Below, piece by piece: positions 10,790-21,390 of a stretch of DNA of 64,000 nt (its first letter is position 1; every line of letters begins with the position of its first letter). The notes under the pieces are model-generated. The model searched no databases. It saw nothing but the letters and a program-made list of their open reading frames with translations, and had not been told where the DNA came from. The position numbers and the translations under genes were made by a program. The stretch lies in assembly GCA_949825065.1 (NCBI GenBank), contig OX463864.1, positions 18,055,327 to 18,119,326 on the forward strand. The letters are read 5' to 3'. The stretch comes from Odontocerum albicorne (lineage: Eukaryota > Arthropoda > Insecta > Trichoptera > Odontoceridae).

Positions 10790-11140
10790 AGGCGCGCCCA
10801 CATTTCTATATTCCAAGAATTAGAGATTACCGAAAGACAACACGCAGGAAAATAATACTTTGGGCATGTTGCCAGAATGAATAAAGAAAGTCTGAAGAAG
10901 CTGGTGGTCGCGGGTCAGTTAAGGAAAATCGAGTAAAAGAAAGATTTCCAATAATATGAATGGACCAAATAAAATTGTTTACAAGATCTCTTTAAATCCA
11001 TGACCAGAAAGGATGAAGACAGATGTTGCACCAAGTTCCAGACACAGCAGAGGATCACGGCATTGAAGACGCGATAAAGAAGAAAGTGAGAATAGTCTGC
11101 ACAGTGGCGTACAGAAAGAAGTTAATGAATTCGTAACCCA
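10790..11140 (+). mobile_element. Retro-G non-LTR relic
   Basis: In the plus direction, with frameshifts, it reads like ILWACCQNE...VKENRVKERFPI and a TAEDHGIEDAIK ending. This is a reverse-transcriptase C-terminal tail distinct from retro-A to retro-F. The frame contains stops, so it is a relic. Confidence 0.6.
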
Positions 11141-11229
11141 CATATTGTATGTGTATATTAAAAAGAGAAAACACCGCAGTGGGTTAAATTAATTTGACAG
11201 ATTCCCTGATACTAGTAATATGCTTTTTT

Positions 11230-11789
<560 letters not shown>

Positions 11790-11790
<1 letters not shown>

Positions 11791-11940
11791 GATTACGGAA
11801 TGAAGTGATAAATTATGAATGTGAACTTAATACTGATGTGTTGAGTAAGATGATAAAGAACACTATGGGATGATTTGAACACGTGGAACGAATGAATGAA
11901 GAAATTAAAAAAAAAACAATGCATAGCGTTAATTTGTGAA
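11790..11940 (+). mobile_element. Retro-A fragment interrupted by mariner insertion
   Basis: GAATGAAGTGATAAATTATG through GGAACGAATGAATGAAGAAA follows the retro-A order, then stops at the mariner TA site at 11942. Confidence 0.55.
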
Positions 11941-11941
11941 G

Positions 11942-12386
11942 TATTGGGTGTTAACATAAGTTGTGTCCGTTTTTTTCCAATTTAAAAATGAGCACCAAAA
12001 AGAAAACAAAATGGTAAATGTTATACGTCATTCGTAAGAAAATTTTCTGCTCTACAATGTATTTTGTTTGCTTTTACGTTACATATATTATTTTATTTGA
12101 TTACAAGCCTTCAAAATGGAACGTCAAGTAGACGAAAGTGAGCATTTTCGACACCTCCTTCTGTTCGCATTCAATCGAGGAAATAAAGCTGCCAAAGCGG
12201 CTCGCGATATTTGCGAAGTATACGGTGAAGATGCTATGAATGAAAGGACAGCTCGTCGATGGTTTTTGCGTTTCAAAGATGGTAATTTCGACCTGGGAGC
12301 GTACCCGGACGACCAGCGGACTTCGATGAAGACCACTTAAACCATATTATGCATGAAGATCCCCTTCAATATGTTAACACCCAATA
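11942..12386 (+). mobile_element. Internally deleted mariner, TA duplication and intact ends
   Basis: TA at 11942-11943 and 12385-12386 flanks a 441-bp element whose ends are perfect 15-bp inverted repeats (TTGGGTGTTAACATA). The interior contains only the start of a transposase gene (12116-12340). These are the hallmarks of a Tc1/mariner element that lost the catalytic domain and became MITE-like. It sits between a retro-A fragment and a SINE-A copy. Confidence 0.88.
12116..12340 (+). pseudogene. Mariner transposase N-terminus (HTH), truncated
   Basis: The 74-residue ORF starts MERQVDESEHFRHLLLFAFN and contains AAKAARDICEVYGEDAMNER followed by TARRWFLRFKDGNFDL. This is the N-terminal helix-turn-helix domain of mariner/SETMAR-type transposases, which normally run to about 345 residues. 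After a PDDQRTS block the frame stops. The following DNA still resembles the next coding block (FDEDHLNH) in another frame, then jumps to the right inverted repeat. The catalytic DDD residues are absent, so it cannot transpose; it could at most make a DNA-binding fragment. Confidence 0.85.
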
Positions 12387-12540
12387 CATGTTCGCGCAGC
12401 AACGCACTGGACTTCCGTGCGAAAGTTCGCCAGTTCGAATCCCGCGTTGTGCTACTCCCCTCGAATGACACAGGCATTTATTTCGCCTAGTATTCGGGGG
12501 TATAAGGATACCCATGACTTAGGTCATATCTATTATTTAA
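12387..12540 (+). mobile_element. SINE-A copy (tRNA-like head)
   Basis: A box A-like GCAACGCACTGGACTTCCGT and box B CCAGTTCGAATCCCGCG are followed by the shared body CCCTCGAATGACACAGGC and GCCTAGTATTCGGGGGTATA. Other copies are at 30389-30525 (plus), 22435-22587 (minus) and 27460-27600 (minus). The first bases of the head are missing because the mariner lies there. Confidence 0.75.
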
Positions 12541-12760
12541 AAAAAAGAGGAAGGCATGGAAAAGGAAGACCCAGTAAAGCATTGTTGGATCAAGTGTATG
12601 ATCTTTTGAAAAAAGGAAACGTAAAAAAATGTAGGATTTGTATGAGCAGGTGTGTGGATGTAGAAGAAGCAAAGGATGTGTATCGAGATAGAAAAGCCAA
12701 GTGCTCCGTTCTCTCTACCTTCATCGTCAGGAAAATGGCGCCATGGTATGTATGTATGTA
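12541..12760 (+). mobile_element. Retro-A relic
   Basis: It encodes a KRGRHGKGRPSKALLDQVYD block, LLKKGNVKKCR and VDVEEAKDVYRDRKAK in frame, then the usual tail. The frame is open for about 90 codons but the element is only its last few hundred bases. Confidence 0.75.
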
Positions 12761-12869
12761 TAATTTACATAGCTTTCATTGAAAGGTAGATGTACGATTT
12801 GCATGTTAAAACTAAAATTTAATTTATGACTGACGTCTCCTGTCTCTCATGATCAAATCCACTCCCACA

Positions 12870-13460
12870 TATGCGAGGTGAATCCTATATAATCGTAACG
12901 TATCGAGATTGAGGTAATCAGCCCCCTTGGAGGTGTGGTGCGATGAACTGATGTGAGATCAGGGGGTTGGGGGAGCCAGCCGTGTAGGTTCTCCTAATTT
13001 AGGTATAGATCGGCAGCAGGTTATACACTTTAGAAAATTACCTAACATGCTACTGCGGTGTAGAAAGCCAAGGGAAACCACTGCACTATATTCTCAAGAC
13101 AGGAAGGCCAAGGGAAACCACTGCACTATATTCTCAAGACAACTACCATGAGTCGACAATACCACTGCACTATATTCTCAAGACAACTACCATGAGTCCT
13201 CTTCGATTCTTTGGGCATATTCCTCGTGGCTAAGGATACAGTTTGAACCGGTTCGTGGTTACTGGAGCCGTGGAAGGACGATGCGCAAGAGGAAGAATTC
13301 CAATGCGTTGGACTGACCAAGTGAGAGACGCAACTGGACTACCCTTAACAATTGCCCTTCGAGCCGCGGAGTGCAGGGATGGATGGAGAGGAGTCCTCAG
13401 AGGCTATCATGGGAGTCACGATACTCAGTCATGAGCTACAGGACAGGATGATGACCTGCC
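12870..13460 (+). mobile_element. Retro-B relic with triplicated 3' segment
   Basis: Bases 13130-13460 encode, across frames, LNRFVVTGAVEGRCARGRIP, then MRWTDQVRDATGLPL and HDTQS before the stop. Upstream (12900-13200) is related 3'-end sequence in which AAACCACTGCACTATATTCT occurs three times in tandem. The copy is broken by frameshifts. Confidence 0.7.
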
Positions 13461-13499
13461 TTAGAACGGGCATACGCCTAGTTAGACAGGAGAGTTATT

Positions 13500-14160
13500 T
13501 GAATATTTAATAGTAAAGAAAAAATAAAGTTTAAATAAATAAAAAATGTTAAATCTGATATTTGGGGACATATATGACTTCATTTTATTATTTTCTATAA
13601 AAAATAATTCTCATTTAACGAGTTTTCAGTTAACGTGCAAAGGTTATTAACGAATTAATTCGCAAACGCGGAAAAAACTGTAAAATCCATTTCTAGGTAT
13701 GCTCGTGCCAAATAAAACATAAAAAAAGCAACGACAGAAATATCAGCCAATATAACATTTAAATTGACATATTCACTAAATAGATCCCATTGTGAACAAA
13801 TTGAATCTCAGCTTTGACCTTTGCGTTCCCCTACAATCCCCTTCGCTTCCCTTTCACTCCCTTTACGCTCCCCTCGCGTTCCCCTGGGGGGAGTGAAATG
13901 GGGAACGATAACAATAACAATGGAGGCGCTTTAAATGCATCCATTTGCCATTTGAAAAACTTATTTTTTACTATTACGTTGGATAATGGAGTGTATTTTA
14001 AAATTATTTCTTAGTTTTAAAATGAACACGTTTTCTCTGCATTATAGGGGGTTTATTTATAGTATTTTTATATTCACACGCGTAGTTGAAATGAATATTT
14101 ATACCAGAGGCATCGGTCTTTATAAAATGCTGTTGGATTTGTGATCGTACGTCATAATCA
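13500..14160. other. AT-rich stretch with a pyrimidine-rich patch
   Basis: Bases 13820-13890 are C/T-rich (CCCTTTACGCTCCCC). The ORF at 13814 lacks splice sites or family motifs, and I do not treat it as a gene. Confidence 0.45.
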
Positions 14161-14284
14161 TGTCGTTTTTTTTCCATTCGTTTAGTTATAATATAAATAT
14201 TTTAACATATCCGTAATTGGTAATGGTTGGTGTGGCTGGGAGACAACAATAATTTTGGTCACTAAAATCCCTGAATTAAGCAAG

Positions 14285-14490
14285 GAATTCTCGGTTTGTC
14301 ACCGTACAGGTTAGCAATACCACCCCGAATTTGAAGAGGCACAAACACTCACACGATTGTTACCAGACGAACTATTTAACCAGATTTTAACTTTTTGTTT
14401 TTTTTTTCGGATAACAGCATGTATCAAACCCAAACCCCCTAAATTGAAGTCAAGTGTCTTACCAACTAAGCCACGGAGGTCATCATTATG
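14285..14490 (-). mobile_element. SINE-B-like copy, diverged
   Basis: The minus-strand head GACCTCCGTGGCTTAGTTGG with AAGACACTTGACTTCAATTT matches the tRNA-like heads of SINE-B. The body is diverged. Confidence 0.5.
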
Positions 14491-14546
14491 TAGTAATAAT
14501 TAAGATACACATTAAATATTTCATATCTTATATACATATATACCAT

Positions 14547-14922
14547 CAGCGGCGGCTGGTCTGGAGGCGCGCTGGTGCGCTGAACCGGAGAAATAATTCG
14601 CAATAATTAAATTATATATTCGCAAACATGACTCCAAAAATGTTAAATATTTGTATAGATTAAATATGTATAATATTTTTTATGTGAAAATTAAAAAAAA
14701 ATTATAGTAGAATTTAAAAAAATATTCCTTTCAAATTGACCGGCCAAGTTTGCCAATATTACCGGAGCGATCTCCAATACGCACCGGACGGAAACGCAAA
14801 TTCATATAGGGCAGACAGAGATGTACAGTAAACCGTGAGACAGCGATATTTCATATTCGCTCAGCGTCTCGAGGTGCATTGCTGCTCAGCGCACCAGCGC
14901 ACCTAGGGTCCAGCAGCCGCTG
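14547..14922. mobile_element. hAT-like MITE with 8-bp target near-duplication
   Basis: The left end CAGCGGCGGCTGGTCTGG faces the right end, which reads inward CAGCGGCTGCTGGACCCT. The arms extend about 38 bp through GCGCTGGTGCGCTGA. The flanking octamers TATACCAT (14539-14546) and CATACCAT (14923-14930) match at 7 of 8 bases, as expected for hAT target duplication. No transposase remains. Confidence 0.82.
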
Positions 14923-14930
14923 CATACCAT

Positions 14931-15720
14931 CTCGCCATTTGCCTTTTGGTAATGACAAAGATAAAATAGCGTAAAACTTTTCTATCACATCATCCTTTCT
15001 TTGCCTTCTCCACATTCACAAATATTATCATACAGCTTTTTAAAAACAGGTGCAGCATCACATATATGAATTACAGTTTCGGGTTCGATTTATAACAACC
15101 CTGTGTTCCTAACTAATCGATGAAAATGTTCTTAGATTGAGGGCTGACAGGATTTTTAATTTTTTTTACACATGACAAGAAATAAACATATAATTTGCGA
15201 AAAAACAACAAGTAATTTAATTAGGACACACAATTTTAATGGATCTGGGTTTGTTGTCTTTCATTTGTCGTGTCCCCAGTAAACTAGGATTTTGCCTGTA
15301 TCTCACTATTGACTGAGGTTAATATTTAACCAAGGCTGTCAACTAATGACGATGATTATAATAGTATATAAAGCGGGAGTCTCTGGTTCAATTCCTGGCG
15401 GATTCACTTTCAGACATATATATTTTACTCATGGAACGTTTTGCATCTGAATTTATTTGTTTTTGTTACTTATATACTTTTGTCATAAATTCTTATAACG
15501 TAATAAAGCTATACAAAATAGCGCTACGTAAAAAAATCTATTTAACGCAAGACTGCATCAAATCAAACCTAACGATCTTTTTGAAATTTGGATATTCTTG
15601 CCATCGGAACTTTGGATTTGATAAATCAAGACTGTGTATTTGCTGAAGTGTAACAACTTACACACAATAAACTAATACCCGCGCAAGCATCTTCAGCAGG
15701 ACAATAAAGTTCGATAACTA
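14931..15720. repeat. Mixed repeat fragments (T, SINE-C head, 54-kb-type repeat)
   Basis: Bases 15165-15230 (CACATGACAAGAAATAAACA) recur at 29015-29060. Bases 15330-15415 hold a SINE-C tRNA-like head. Bases 15590-15670 (TTGCCATCGGAACTTTGGAT) recur at 54050-54120. No gene is supported; the 71-codon ORF at 15431 spans fragment joins. Confidence 0.5.
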
Positions 15721-16160
15721 GGGATGATCTTTCAGATTACATCAGATACATTTTCATGAAAAATACTATAGTTGACCTCCTCTGTTTAGTTTATTTGTCA
15801 GAAATTGCGAGACATTTCTCTCCCCCACAGAAAGAGGGCATATTTGTCCCAACCCCTAGGGAGTGTGGATGATGGAGCCTACAAATTGTCTTTGTCCTAC
15901 ACAAATAAAACACTCACGAGGATATTACAGTGACTTTACTTCCAGGAAGACTTTTTCAAACCTTAAAAAGGCTTTGGAATCATCAAATTGTCGGAGTAAC
16001 ACCGTAGTTCCAATCATTGTGATTTTGGAACCAAATACGAGTGGTTGCTTACAATATTCAGGGCTGTTCAACTGACATCCAAATGTGGCGAGGCGAGTCA
16101 TCCATTCTCTATTTCGCACCAGTTTAAATTCTTGATAAGGTGATATATTGATTTATATTT
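15721..16160. other. Low-repeat stretch, no recognised gene
   Basis: Short overlapping ORFs on both strands (15863-16119) have no recognisable family and no convincing splice context. Confidence 0.4.
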
Positions 16161-16558
16161 CAAAATTCAATTCTCGTATTCTTTCTTTGACGACAACCGT
16201 CGTATGGGTTTTGGCTTATTTATACTATGACTAGTTGCAACCCGTGAAATATTCACGGAAGTAAAACAAATTCTACATTTATGAAAATGTATATTCATAA
16301 ATGTAGAATTTGTTTATATACTCGTATATATCATTTACGAGTATACATCGTCCCCTTTTACACCGGTTCAAAAATTGCTAGCTAAGTATTTAAAATTCGT
16401 TCAGTTATCACGGACCCACCGAGATTCAAATTTCGAATATTAATTTCGGAGAGAATCCAAGTATTCCTCTCTCGCTCTCTTGTATTCAAAATTCAATTCT
16501 CGTATTCTTTCTTTGACGACAACCGTCGTATGGGGGTTGGCCTATTTATACTATGATT
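16161..16558. repeat. Direct repeat pair of about 72 bp with hairpins between
   Basis: CTCGTATTCTTTCTTTGACG and its neighbours occur at 16171-16210 and again at 16497-16536, both followed by a TATTTATACTATGA block. Between them a perfect 22-bp inverted repeat (16264-16285 against 16294-16315, 8-nt loop, arm AAACAAATTCTACATTTATG+AA) and a smaller hairpin at 16242-16258 occur. This may be an element with short terminal direct repeats or a local duplication. Confidence 0.6.
16231..16258 (-). mobile_element. Possible Helitron 3' end
   Basis: Read on the minus strand, a 7-bp-stem hairpin CCGTGAATATTTCACGG is followed 7 bases later by CTAG and then T. A hairpin close to a CTRR end with insertion before T is the usual 3' signature of Helitrons. 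The signature is short, so this could be chance; no Rep/helicase coding is present nearby. Confidence 0.35.
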
Positions 16559-16729
16559 TGATATAAGTTTAATTCGATTATAATTAATAAAATATATTAA
16601 CAAGAAATAAATATTAAATAGATATTTTTTTAAGCAGTTTCTTTTCTTAGTTTTAAAAACATTAATATGATAATGTCGTCTACAAATCTCCCATGGCGCA
16701 AGTATTTTCTTTTCCATCAATCAGTAAAC

Positions 16730-17260
16730 CCTTAAGCCGAGGCCACATTAAAGTGCTTCTTTAGGTACTAAGCTAGGTTTTACGTGACTCATATACTAGG
16801 TGACTTCATGCTTGGCCACACCAAAGTGCTACGCACAAATTCATTTGACAGTTGGGACCGGTTGAGCTAACACACGATGCCACTCTCACAACTAACCGAT
16901 TTCATTACAACTTATCATATTTATTTACTTCCTGTGCAACTTCATTCCAAAGTGATTTTATTACAGGTAATTTTTTATATAATTTGATCGATGGGTTCCA
17001 TAAAGGCTTTTATAAACAGATGTTATTAAAACTTCCGCCATCTCGTTAAATCACGGTGACACAATAAAATTAACCAACACGTCTGTTCGCTAGGAGATTC
17101 ATTCGGTGACTAATCGTCATATAGTGTGGCGCGAAGCGTGCAGTGTGGCCATTGCGATGGTATGCGATGCGTTGGTTCGCTAGGATATGTCGCCTAACTC
17201 GCAGTATAGTTCCTAAACATCAAGCGAGGCTCCTACCTGTGTGGCCGAGTCCTTACTGTC
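16730..17260. mobile_element. Possible non-autonomous DNA element
   Basis: GCCGAGGCCACATTAAAGTG at the left and the right-end complement CTCGGCCACACAGGTAGGAG share GGCCACA in inverted order. The interior has further AAAGTGC and TTCGCTAGGA repeats. End positions and target duplication are unclear. Confidence 0.35.
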
Positions 17261-17848
17261 CCATTCCAGTTTATTAAAGACACATTCAAGTGTAGCTGAG
17301 AATAATTTTAAGGAAATGGTTTCATGTTGACGAACTCCTTGCTGTTGCTGTTGCATCCTTATAGATGTTACTGAATAACTAACTGTAATATCTTGTGCTT
17401 TTGAGGCTTCTAGTAAGGCTTGACCGAGTCAAAAGTCTTTTTGTAGTCTATAAAGGGTAGGTTTAGAGGAAGTCCGTATTATTTATGGCAAATACTAAAA
17501 GACTCGGCTGAAACATTTATATCACATAACACAAATGAAGGGAATCCTAAGAAAATTAGGATAAAAGCTCACATCTGATAACTTGAGGAAGTTTGTTCCA
17601 CAGTCGCACTCATTGGACCGCAAATGAAAATATGATCAAATTTGTTGGTATGCAAAAGAGTCTCTCATCGCCTGATCAAAGAAAACGTTTGTGTTCTGAA
17701 AGAAACTGGATTTTTTTTTCAATATGAAGGAGAATTGGGATTGGAAGTGAAGCTTCCTTCGCTGTCTGATCTTAAAGCCATGAATTTACAATCACTTCTT
17801 ATCCACAGTGGAGAATAAAGCTCTGCGATTAAAATTAAAAATCCTTAC
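17261..17848. other. No recognised features 3' of the last visible Pax exon
   Basis: I looked for a terminal coding exon here and further left and found no convincing acceptor plus frame. AT-rich sequence only. Confidence 0.4.
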
Positions 17849-17966
17849 CACTTGGATAGCAATGGCCCCGCTGGGGGCGCGTACGCTGCGTGACCATACG
17901 CAGAACTGGAGTACTGTCCACTGTAGGGAGAGCTGTAACCGAACTCTGATGCTCCACTTGCACCCC
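17849..17966 (-). CDS. sv: Pax2/5/8 Tyr/Ser-rich exon, 2-bp longer copy
   Basis: After acceptor TTTTTCAG the frame set by the previous exon reads GASGASEFGYSSPYSGQYSS then SAYGHAAYAPPAG. This is a Tyr/Ser-rich stretch like the C-terminal activation region of Pax2/5/8 proteins. The exon is 118 nt to the GTAAGG donor. The paralogous plus-strand copy at 63727 is 116 nt, and the 2-bp difference lies after the PAG codons, so this copy leaves in phase 2 while the other leaves in phase 0. If both once spliced to the same downstream exon, one of them is frameshifted. Read through, this frame stops at once (SKW then TAA in the donor). It could be a real exon, a decaying duplicate or a base-call error. 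Confidence 0.7.
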
Positions 17967-18039
17967 CTGAAAAATAAAAAAATATTAATATCCAATAATC
18001 AATAACACAAGAGTGTTTTTTTTTTCAAAGATAATTTGG

Positions 18040-18930
18040 TATAGTATTGTTTCCCGATTATTACGAACACCTCAAGAGCGCTTTTTAATTAGCTCAACAT
18101 ACATATATACCATTACGCCGTCTCCCTGTTGGGGTCGGCAGAGAGGAAAGAGCGCTATACTTTCCTATATCGACATTCATCTTTCCCCTCTTCTACGTCC
18201 ATTCACTATCTCAAACAGTTTTCTCTGAATGTTGTCTTTTTTTCTTTCAAAATATCATACACGTGATACAAGCATACTCTCCGTGCTCTTCCTCTACCAA
18301 ATTTTTTTGCCATATACGAGTATATTTATTTTATTAGCCTTTCTTCATTCATTCTTTCCACGTGCCCAAACCCTGTCAGAGTGTTCATCATCTTACTCAA
18401 CACATGAGCCTTACAGTTCACATTTATTGCTAATAATTTCATTCCGTATTTTATCACACATTGTCACCCCGTGTATTCTTCTTAATGTACGCATTTCTAC
18501 AGCATTTATTCGGCTGTTTTCAGTCTTGTTATACATCCACGTTTCACTCACATACATCAAAGTTGATACTTTTGTGAACTATGAGAGATCGTCTTTGCTG
18601 ATTTTAATACTATAAATACATACCATTGCGCCTTGTCGCTTATGGGGTAGGCAGAGAGAACAGTTCTGCAAGCTTTTCTTTCGATGCATATAAGTCCTCC
18701 ACATTCATGCATCTCGTAAGGGTCAAGTTTCTATTATTTATACTTCTCATTTTAAACCCTTTTCCAAAATCTGGTTCACTTGATGCAGCTAGGTTTTTTC
18801 TCTATACCTAATTTACCCAAACCTCGAACTTCTGACTCATTTATTCGCTCAGTCATTCTTTCGTCATTCATTTTCTCCACATGTCCAAATCATCCTAACG
18901 CTTATCTTCAGCTCAGTTAATAATTTTTGA
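18040..18930 (-). mobile_element. Two adjacent retro-A relics (minus)
   Basis: The reverse complement of 18100-18600 and then 18610-18920 each carries the retro-A tail (GGGGTCGGCAGAGAGGAAAG and TATGGGGTAGGCAGAGAGAA, read on the plus strand) followed by family blocks. Both are 5'-truncated and frame-broken. Confidence 0.65.
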
Positions 18931-18959
18931 CAACCTAGTTTTTTGTATATTTCTTTTAG

Positions 18960-19275
18960 TATTGTATTGTATTTCATTGTATATAGTAGAACCAGCTGGA
19001 ATTATTGTCATGACAATACCAATCAATCGTGCCTTCGGGTTTAGAACCACTGGAGTAGGAATGTAACTAGTTGTTTGTAGTCGCATGTGTTAGTAATATT
19101 ACCACATTTGAACAGATAATAACACTCGTGGCTATCGTGTGCGATTATTGATACAAGACGAACTTTTTTTTACCAGAGGTAGACCCTTTTCTTAAATTTA
19201 TTTTTGGGTGTCATTGGGAATCGAATCCTAAAGCTCTGACTGGAAGTCAGAAGTTTAACCAACCATGCCAAGGAA
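18960..19275 (-). mobile_element. SINE-B, split copy
   Basis: The tail region (18965-19030) and the tRNA-like head (19205-19272; minus strand GGATTCGATTCCCAATGACA) are present with a diverged middle. Confidence 0.5.
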
Positions 19276-19740
19276 GTCGTTTAGGTGCTAAAATGTGACA
19301 AGTATGAGATGTACAAAAAACCCAGTGGAAATTGGCATTTTATGCAACGTGTTGGATAAGAGTGGAAATTGGTGAAGGGGTAGGTTGTTGAGTGGTGGGG
19401 GAAAATAGGTAGTCGGAGGGAGGGGGTGGTACTTTGGTGGTTAAGTGAATTCGCGTTTGATGGCAAAACCACGCTTTTTCTTTCTCTCTCTTGCTGCGAT
19501 GCTATTCGTATTTTGGTGTCGTTTTATGTACGTTTTCTGTTTTTTAGGGAATGGTTGTGGAACGTAGGGATTGAGTGGGGAAGGGAAGAGCGTGTTGTAA
19601 AATGGGGGAGTCAAACCTAAAACAACCCTTCTTTGAATAGGGAAAAATGGATATTTTTTTAATGTTGGAAGAAAATTTTATTTCAATTATTACATTGTTG
19701 GATAAGATAAAGCCAAAAAGGAAATTAGATCACCTGGTTC
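19276..19740. other. Low-repeat stretch, no recognised gene
   Basis: Overlapping ORFs on both strands at 19281-19620 have no family resemblance. Confidence 0.4.
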
Positions 19741-19754
19741 TATTGTATATAGTT

Positions 19755-19960
19755 CAGTTCAATTCCACCATCACCCATGCTGTCATGGGAAACAAAATAA
19801 GTCTAGTGATCTACACTAAACGATCGTGATAATCTTTATTTATCATGAGCGCAACGTCACTTAGTGACGATGACGAAACTTCCCAAAGGGACTCTTCCTT
19901 CTTCCCCGACACAACTGAGTGTAAAAAGATTAGTAGCGACGACGGACTTAAGGTCCTACA
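19755..19960 (+). repeat. Repeat Q copy 2
   Basis: CATGCTGTCATGGGAAACAA is followed at 19845 by an ATG opening MSATSLSDDDETSQRD and later SSDDGLKVL, paralogous to copy 1 (SSDEGLKVH). Conservation of the acidic reading frame across copies suggests it was once coding in the source element. Confidence 0.6.
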
Positions 19961-20189
19961 TCACGGAAGAAAGAAAATTATTCACAGCACTCTAAATATA
20001 TTTATATTTACAGCGCAGCGAAACAACGGCAAAGGAATCCACAACCCATGAGTTGTAAAATAGGCGTATTTTCAACTTGACCACGGAGTTCGTAAAAGAT
20101 GTGCGATAAGAAATAAATGGACTGAATTTAATATTTTCTTGTGTCATAATTTAATTTACTTGGTCCAATCATACATTCATCAGTATTCC

Positions 20190-20660
20190 TCCACCACGTC
20201 GTCCTCTCAAATTTGCATTTGAAATTTTTAATATCAGTCTCTTTTTAGAATTTTTTTCTACATGCCCAAACAATTTCCGAGTTTTTAGTCATTCTTTCTA
20301 CATGTCCAAACAATCTCAGAGTTTTTAGTCATTCTTTCTACATGTCCAAACAATCTCAGAGTTTTCAGTCATTCTTTCTACATGTCCAAACAATTTCAGA
20401 GTTTTCAGTCATTATTTCTACATGTCCAAACAATTTCAGAGTTTTCAGTCATTCTTTCTACATGTCCAAACAATCTCAGAGTTTTTTTTTGTGAATCACT
20501 TTCCTTCGAAATAATACAATATGATTCTAACGATTGTACATACAGACACATCATCACGCTGTTTCCCTGCTGGGGTTTACAGAGAGGACAGAGCAACAGA
20601 ATTTCCTATCTCGACAAACGTATTTCGCCTGTTCAATATTCAAACATCTTCTCATACAGC
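20190..20660 (-). mobile_element. Retro-A relic containing a 40-bp tandem array
   Basis: Bases 20250-20483 consist of about six 40-bp units (CATTCTTTCTACATGTCCAA + ACAATCTCAGAGTTTTTAGT). On the minus strand each unit contains the retro-A HVERM coding segment, so part of a dead retrotransposon was amplified in tandem. The usual retro-A tail follows at 20560-20620. Confidence 0.75.
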
Positions 20661-21390
20661 TCCGAGGATTTACCTTTTGTTCTAACAGATTGTATTGTAC
20701 GGGATAATTTAATTTATATGTAATTTTTCCTGAACTTTTTTACATATCTATTGTGTATTTTAATATTACCTAACACTTTAAATAACACTTTTTAAGTCGG
20801 TTAAAAGTGATAGCCACTTGGAAATAAGCTCGTCGAATTGTACAAAAAGTGTAAATAAACATTAAATAACTTTTGAAAGTCATAAATTTGGAAAAAAATT
20901 ACACATGGAATCGAAACAGAAACCTTTGGAAGAACAACAAAATATTTTACTACTATACTAACGAGGTCTGAGAAGAAATAATAATCAAATAATTTCTATA
21001 GCGCTGTTTCGTAAAAACATATGATTTTATAGCTTATTCAACTTTTGCCCAACTAACCATTGATTGACACTATCAATTCTGCTTTTGATGTCCGAATCTA
21101 GATTATTTTAATTTATTACCCAATAAGGCAAAATTATGATGCTGAATAATAAAGCGCTTAGGAACCTATTAACAATCACTGCCTCTGGTTAGCGATAAAT
21201 TAGTTAGTATATTCCAAAATTTTAACTGCACATATTCCATAAACCTCGACTGTATTCAATTGACAACTGTGGCTTAGTTGATTAGCCGCTTGTTTTCCAG
21301 CCAGAAGGTGTTAGGTTCAATTCCCGTTTATTAACATGTTTTTGATAATGTCTCTTTTCTGATTTTCATATAAAACTCATTTAACAAGTT
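20661..21390. other. AT-rich stretch with a SINE-B head
   Basis: Bases 21267-21340 hold a plus-strand tRNA-like head (TGTGGCTTAGTTGATTAGCC then GTTCAATTCCCG). Nothing else is recognised. Confidence 0.45.

Noticed and set aside
13814..14014. Candidate last Pax exon in a C-rich patch
   Set aside because: It is on the wrong strand, and the minus-strand frames have stops and no acceptor.
18229..18615. 128-codon plus-strand ORF rich in Leu/Ser/Phe
   Set aside because: Antisense of a retro-A relic; similar frames arise on other copies.
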